Notes under the pieces: model-generated | Seen by the model: the letters and a program-made list of their open reading frames with translations, nothing else | The model's database searches: none | What the model was told of the DNA's origin: nothing | Position numbers and translations under genes: made by a program | Shown: in pieces, positions 58,745 to 64,000 of the stretch | How the letters are laid out: each line of letters opens with the position of its first letter | Numbering within the stretch: the first letter of the stretch is position 1 | Assembly (NCBI GenBank): GCA_013368445.1 | Contig: JAACJO010000024.1 | Location: 310,001-374,000 of the forward strand | DNA: 64,000 nucleotides | Source of the DNA: Leucocoprinus leucothites | Taxonomy: Eukaryota; Basidiomycota; Agaricomycetes; Agaricales; Agaricaceae | Direction: 5' to 3'

Positions 58745-60350
58745 ATGGACCCGACGGAAGAGCTGTAGTAGTCGGAGATAATGGCGCTGTAGAGCATATA
58801 TGCAGAAGATTTTGTCGAATGTCCGCCTCCCGAGGCCTGGAAGGTTTGTGGTCTTTGTTATCTGTGTCTCTGTCGGCGAAATCTGAACTTGTGTGCGGCT
58901 TGATCAGAGGGAGCTGCTCGTATGCCAGAGCTCATCGTACGCGTGCATCACCCTGATCCTGAACACGCGCCCCAAGGTCGGATTCTCCTTGAACGTTCGG
59001 TACACACATCCCATTGTCTGTTGCTATCTACGTCGTGATTGATGAGTCAATGTCTCTAAATTCCCAAAGGCATACCCTACCCTCGCGTGTCCGACGTTCA
59101 CAAATCCATGAAGAGTTTGTGGATGTTCTATCGCAGATCGTGACTTTTTCACAAAGGTTAACGTTCAAACGTGGGGGTTGTTTAGGCGAAATTCCATCGC
59201 GGGAATTATTGCAGCTGGAATGAGATTGAGCGTGGTGGCGGTGGTGGTGGTGGAGAAAGGAGGGATCAAGGAAGAGAGTGGTTGGGGGTGATAGGAATGC
59301 TGTTGCTCTGCCGATGGTGTATGCTATCGCTATTTCGACTGCTTCTCCGACTGCCGTTGGTGCGAACGGGAATGGAGTGGGAGGGAGGACGGAGGTGCCG
59401 GATCCGTCGAATACGATGCCGGATGTGACGAGGACGCTGTATATTCAGATGGAGTTTGTCGAGAGGCAGTCGTTATGGTTGGTTTATTACTAGCGCTCTC
59501 TCATGAAATTGTGCCAGAGGATTGACGAGGGTATTACGGAGGGCGAAAACTGGAGGTTGTTTGGTCAGATGGTGGATGCACTGGTGCATATGTCTACACT
59601 TAGGATATTGCATCGTGATATCAAATTGACGAATATTTTTATTGGTGGTGGCCTTACTATGCTTTGTCGTCCCTCCGGCCCTAACGGCTTCATAGACGCG
59701 AGCGAGGACCGTAAAATGGGAGATTTTGGATTGCCACTTCGAGCCTGGCTGCTGTTGGCCCTTCAGATGTGACTAGACATCCGATCAATCCTGAGGCTGA
59801 CATGACTCTCGGTGTGTATCTTGTTAATTAGGGGCCCCATGTTCGTTGATTCATGGTCAACGCGGAGGTTTGGGGAAAGTTCTTTATTGCTCCCGAGGTA
59901 CAATCGAGGAAGAAGGGCCCAGAAATCACTCGAAAACTGACATGTTTTCCCCCGGTGTACGTTCTCTTTCTTTTGTCTGAAAAGAGTCTTTTAACGTGTT
60001 GGGTCGTAGATTGTCTTTGTTGAGATGAAACACATGCCCTCCACTGGTTCGGAACGTATCGCTGCCATTGGGGATTTCCGGCAGCCATGGATATTTCTCC
60101 CTGCTACTTGGGACTCTCATCGTTCTTGGCATCGACGAAGTGCGTTTCTCAAATTTCGACCACTGCGATTATACAAAACTCATTTTCCTTCTCCAGTGGT
60201 AGTTATTTCAGCACAAATAACGGGCCCACTGCGCTCGAGCTTTCCGAGAGTCCGCCTCTGTCGCCCAAGTTGAAGGATGAGAGTTTAAACCTCATGGGTA
60301 TGTCCCGAGCCAGTTGCGGGACGTCCAACGATGACAACGGCAGCGATATT
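58745..60350 (+). pseudogene. GCN2-type kinase relic K4 (RWD + kinase)
   Basis: The most complete of four decayed GCN2-type kinases; GCN2 phosphorylates eIF2-alpha on amino-acid starvation. Visible in order: RWD start MDPTEEL, two stops, SEIMAL, a stop, SIYAEDFVECPPPEAW (58745-58850); VRVHHPDPEHA (58936-58970); VDVLSQIVTF (about 59121-59150); VGANGNGVGG; LYIQMEFVERQ (59438-59470); RIDEGITEGENWRLFGQMVDAL; intact catalytic loop HRDIKLTNIF (59611-59640); GDFGL (59719-59733), then a frame change. After that come SADMTLG, an APE-equivalent, and RPTALELSESPPLSPKLKDE near 60220-60280. The three stops in the RWD exon sit where CAG (Gln) would fit the family. No N-lobe Gly loop or catalytic Lys is seen, so a large internal part is missing. 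Confidence 0.82.
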
Positions 60351-61523
60351 TGATATAATCAGATGTAGTAAATATCGCAGCAAGTAAGCCTGAAAAGTAA
60401 TCGATCCGTTTCTGCCAAATGGATTGGCTCAATGGCAGCTTATTTGTTCAGAATGCAACACAACGATCGGACCTCTGTACAGTACCAGAAGCCAAAGAAC
60501 CTTCACTTAATTAAAGTCGCATCTCACTTTTAGTGATTACTCAAAAATACTCTGACTTTTCTCCCCCAATAAACATCGGTAGCACCATTGGTTTAATATA
60601 TTAGAGCTGTATATGGATTACAAGCAAGCACTTTCCAAATACTCAGCGACTGGGCACCGTGTGAGCCGAGGAGCATGAGGCTGCATCGCCCCATACACAC
60701 CAAGGAGCGGTGTGAGACAGGTGGACATAGGCCGATGTCGGGCCCGCGAATAGCGATCAAATATTAAAGGGTTTCCCAGTTTGAACTATTTTGAGTTCGC
60801 TTGACTGGAACACTATTGGAACAAATGTTATTTCTAATAAAAAGCCGGATTGGACTCGACTTTGCTCTCAACCCGTGAGTGACATTGCACTACCTGCCAC
60901 ACCCAATTTAATGCCCATTGAAGTCATTGAGCCTACGATCCCTGTAGCTATTCCAGGCTTGGTGGTTGCACAACTGATGTATGTCCACCGATATGTGTAT
61001 GAGGGACTGCAGTATGTATTTCACGTAATTCATTCCCTTCCCTTTGACCTGAGACCGCGGAGAAACTTGGTGCTAAGTAAAAAGGGATTCCGCGTCAGGT
61101 CCTGCGTATTTTTGAAAGTGTTGGTAATGACTAAGCAATAGAGGAATGCATAAAGCCACCGTATTGATTGGAGGATGTTCAACCAAGGGCGATTGTATTG
61201 TGGCAAATGATCACTATCTTGAGACACCATCACCATCTTCGGCACACAAGATTGTTGAAACCAGGCTCAAAGAAGAAATAGGTCGACAAGCATAAGAATA
61301 ACGACAAAATTAACATGCCACCTCTTGTCAGAGCCAGCACAGTGGCTGTCCACTCCAACTCCCAACCTTCAACTCCAAATTCAAAACCACATCAGGACTA
61401 AAAGATGCATTACTTTACAACACCATGCATGATCCACCCAGACCCGTAAATGCCAATAGAAATAGACTTCTACCCATGGGAGGTAGAGTCGGCTTGTGGG
61501 AGTGCTAGTATGTGTTACAGTAG
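60351..61523. other. Spacer between K4 and DUF6534 copy G
   Basis: Matches 53281-54515 along its length. The 116-aa plus-strand frame at 60791-61141 is not open in that copy, so I do not call it. Confidence 0.5.
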
Positions 61524-63105
61524 CTACGGTAGTGAGTGGCGAAAACGTCGTGGTGGGTAAGTATCTGACGGAACCTGCACGAAAGGCTGAAAATGTGAAT
61601 TGGTAAGGGCAAGTACACCGTTGACTACGCTTGTAGACATACCTTAATTTCTCTGGCAGCCGACCGCGACGAAATTGTGGTAAAGTGAGATGAGTGCTCA
61701 TGTGTACTTATATCAAGTCTCGGCAGACTTCGGATGGCGCTTGAGTTTCCACCCAGCTCTATTGCGTTCACAAAGGATGGCTCCATATTTTCGAGTGTTT
61801 CCCGAAGCTTACTTCGTCTATTCAAGCTGTGAATTCATCAGCGGGGAGAGAGGAGATGATGGTCCCTGGGAAGGTGCTCACTTGACGAGGACGGCATTCG
61901 CGTACGTTCGTCCAGAGGAAAAATGTAATGCCTGTATTGAGGAGTTGGACTTTCATAGCCACTACATAAGGTAAGAACCCTCACCATGCAAACAAATGGA
62001 CTTGGAACAGCAATGTACTGGACAAGGAGGTAAGCCTGGCTGGGCGTGGTTGAGGACGAGGAATGCGCACAGTAAGTATGCATGATAGCATGATGATACT
62101 ACTCGAATTTGAGTGGTGCCTCTAAAAGACGAGTAAATCAACTCTTACCTCATAAGGCCGCTAGTAGCTATTGTGTAGCGAATGATTTGGGTCACGAGTG
62201 TACTAGTTGCCCTATGTTCCATAAGCGTCGAGGATTTGGGCCGAACATACAGGTTCAAGTCATACCTCATGTCTCGAATTCCCTCGCTTCGTTTAAGCAC
62301 ATAGTAGCATAGGAGAGCAGCGATCAGAATGTCGGCTTCAAGGATAAAAACCATTTACTCCTCAGTGCTCGTTGGGGTGAGGCAATGATTTTACTTACTG
62401 GCAGTTCCGACAGCCAGCATCTCGAGAACACCGCCGGGGAGTCGAATTCTCAGCTGAAAAAACAATGCACATAGAAAAACAGAGACGAAAGTGCCTAGGG
62501 TGCATACAAAAACCGGTCCCACTATCCAGACGCTTCCTAGGCTGAGAACCCATATCCTGAAAAGTTTGTCAGTATTCTGCGAACACGAGGAGGGGCGTGA
62601 GAGACACTTGCCGATGTAGCAAGAAGAGTTGTGAAAGCAGAATTGATAAGGCAACGAAGAATAGGTGGAGGACGAGTGGAAAAATCATCCGCTTAAGGAC
62701 ATGAACATTACCCCAGTTTGTGACCAGATAGTAATGGGCGGTGTATGAAATAAGGATGAGCTGGATCAAGCTGAGTATCCTGCTCGAGTTCTTGTTAGTT
62801 TCTTGTAGCTAGTAACGCTCGAATGGTGCGGGCTGACCAAAGGGCGGCGACCAGTATTTTGATCCTTGGGGAGTCATCAGGGAAATCCTGGTAATATTGA
62901 TACGCTTGTACGGTAAGAACACCCTGAAAGCTTTTGGAATTTCTGAATGAAAATCTCTCAGGAGGAAGATTTCACTGACAATGTCGCGAATAACACTGAA
63001 GGAAGTATGAGCAAACACAACGGGGCAGATATTGTATCCCGTACCTCCTATAAGCAATATTCCATACATGAGTTCGAGGTCCAACCCTGTTGGTTTGAAA
63101 TTCAT
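61524..63105 (-). CDS. DUF6534-type membrane protein, copy G
   Basis: Start MNFKPTGLDLELMYGILLIGG at 63105, stop after RRFRHSLP at 61524. Core: GVLTVQAYQYYQDFPDDSPRIK, LIQLILISYTAHYYLVTNWGN, FLLHR/IWVLSLGSVWIVGPVFV, DILIAALLCYYVLKRSEG, YIAVPSPFVCMALHFSSGRTYANAVL, SLNRRSKLRETLENMEPSFV. The second intron is 52 nt with a normal CAG acceptor, unlike its closest relative copy F. The shared N-terminus (MN-x-x-PT) and QAYQYY mark F and G as sister copies. Exon borders equal copy B and I see no break. TATA element 54 bp upstream. Confidence 0.76.
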
Positions 63106-63152
63106 AGCTGGCGGAAAGGAAGTGGTTGAGGATCCGCGCCTCCGACATGGGG

Positions 63153-63165
63153 GTACTATATATTG
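63153..63165 (-). promoter_or_regulatory. TATA box, DUF6534 copy G
   Basis: CAATATATAGTACC on the minus strand about 54 bp upstream of ATG 63105. Confidence 0.6.
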
Positions 63166-63644
63166 CCCTCTCCCCTACTTGAAATAAACCTGAGAGTGAG
63201 GCGCAAACTGAGCTCATCTGCTATCATCATTTGTATGGCATCCCACCTAACCGGGATCGATGGTAATATGGTGAATGTAGCTCGAAAACATATTTGTGTA
63301 TGGGTACGAGATCCGCCGTGATGTGATACGCAGCTGGGTGTAGCTATGCGACGTTTTGAGTTATATCGGCGGTCCAGCTGCTTTGCTAAAGAAGATGTGA
63401 GTGTGTGTTGTGTGTGTGTGAGAAGGATACTTTTGTGCGCTTGTGTCTCAGACAGTGGCGATATTTTCACCCAGGGTTGTTAACTCGCGGAAAATCTCAA
63501 GTTTGCTGCTATTTGTATGTCCCTTTAGTTCAACTCGACTCTTTGGCAGTATGAGTTGCTGATACAGATAATATGTATATGTCAATACTCTTTACCAAAT
63601 GGCACGAGCGTGGCCAACAGAACTGCAGAGACGGTAACGGAATC
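63166..63644. other. Spacer upstream of copy G
   Basis: Start of another recurrent upstream block (TGTAGCTATGCGACGTT near 63340, compare 56288 and 49606), with a GT-rich tract at 63396-63421. No gene. It runs up to the MITE-like element. Confidence 0.5.
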
Positions 63645-63959
63645 TGTCGGAAAAAGCCGAAATCAGTTATAATGCGTTATAATGCGTTATAATGGACTTA
63701 GCCAACCCTGAATACCTTGGGGAATTATAACGCATCATAACGGTACACTTTGTCAATAATTTAGAGTTCTAACGCGTTATAACGCTGACAATCCCGAGGC
63801 CAAAATTTAGGGGAAACTATCCCAAAATGGAAATCAAAAGTTAGAACACCGTTAGAACTCCGCCTAACTTGTTATAACCCGAGTTATAACTCCAAAAAAG
63901 TATTATAACGTGTAATTACACAAATTCGGTATTATAACGATTTTCGGCTTTTTCCGACA
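63645..63959. mobile_element. MITE-like element with 5-bp target duplication
   Basis: Terminal inverted repeats TGTCGGAAAAAGCCGAAA (left, 63645; right end at 63959 on the other strand) flanked by the direct repeat GAATC (63640-63644 and 63960-63964). 315 bp, no open frame. The interior is packed with variants of GTTATAACGC / GTTATAATGC in both orientations (about ten), which may be transposase-binding subterminal repeats. It lies in the recurrent upstream block and is not present in the other copies. Confidence 0.8.
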
Positions 63960-64000
63960 GAATCATAAAATAGCGCTTTCGGCAGTGTCTGCTGACATGG

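Larger units (their letters stand above)
56280..63300. repeat. Array II long unit, copy 2 (about 7 kb)
   Basis: Same layout as 49560-56270, with a more complete kinase relic (K4) and DUF6534 copy G. Confidence 0.75.

Noticed and set aside
59503..59772. Functional protein kinase
   Set aside because: HRDIK and DFG motifs are present, but there is no Gly loop or N-lobe Lys, the RWD exon has stops and the frame breaks after DFG.
60791..61141. 116-codon plus-strand ORF
   Set aside because: Interrupted in the equivalent spacer at 53800-54150, so coding is unlikely.

Overview
The window looks like nuclear DNA of a filamentous basidiomycete (Agaricomycetes). Genes are split by many short introns of about 46-70 nt with GT-AG ends. 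Several families are typical of mushroom-forming fungi: DUF6534 membrane proteins and a signal-peptide multi-pass membrane protein ending in a Trp...PH(F/V) tail. I recognise no tRNA, rRNA or CRISPR array. All family assignments were made by eye from sequence motifs, without database searches.

Left edge (1-454): the 5' part of a PEBP-family gene runs off the window on the minus strand.

Region I (about 690-24940) is a tandem triplication of a unit of about 7.9 kb. Each unit carries an SDR oxidoreductase (+), an unrecognised 639-aa protein gene (-) and a second SDR (-). The two SDR genes share the same nine-exon structure, including a 9-nt microexon. Decay is reciprocal. The + SDR is intact only in unit 1 (1096-2631). 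The 639-aa gene is intact only in unit 1 (2845-5152). The - SDR is intact only in unit 3 (22197-23712). All other copies are pseudogenes. Unit 2 is interrupted by a 1,321-bp Tc1-type transposon (14481-15801) with clear terminal inverted repeats, a TA duplication and DD34E spacing. Unit 1 carries a 495-bp retroposon-like insertion in its minus-strand SDR. Unit 2 and the transposon show many CpG to TpG/CpA changes, as expected from cytosine-methylation or RIP-like mutation.

Region II (about 25290-63200) is an expanded array of seven minus-strand DUF6534-type membrane protein genes at 25748, 32523, 39877, 43206, 47158, 54516 and 61524 (3' ends). The copy traced base by base has 12 exons and encodes 324 aa. 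All seven have a TATA element 48-55 bp upstream of the start codon. Interspersed on the plus strand are one apparently complete gene of unknown function (29038-31030), a truncated second copy of it (35052-35740), and four decayed pieces of a GCN2-type eIF2-alpha kinase (RWD domain, HRDIK loop, DFG and activation segment). These pieces appear to have been amplified together with the DUF6534 genes. A separate membrane-protein locus (36741-38714) sits in the middle of the array.

Two short non-autonomous DNA transposon candidates with inverted termini lie at 45112-45503 and 63645-63959. Overall the window is a duplication-rich accessory region in which each ancestral gene family was copied, mostly decayed, and kept in one copy (region I) or many copies (region II).
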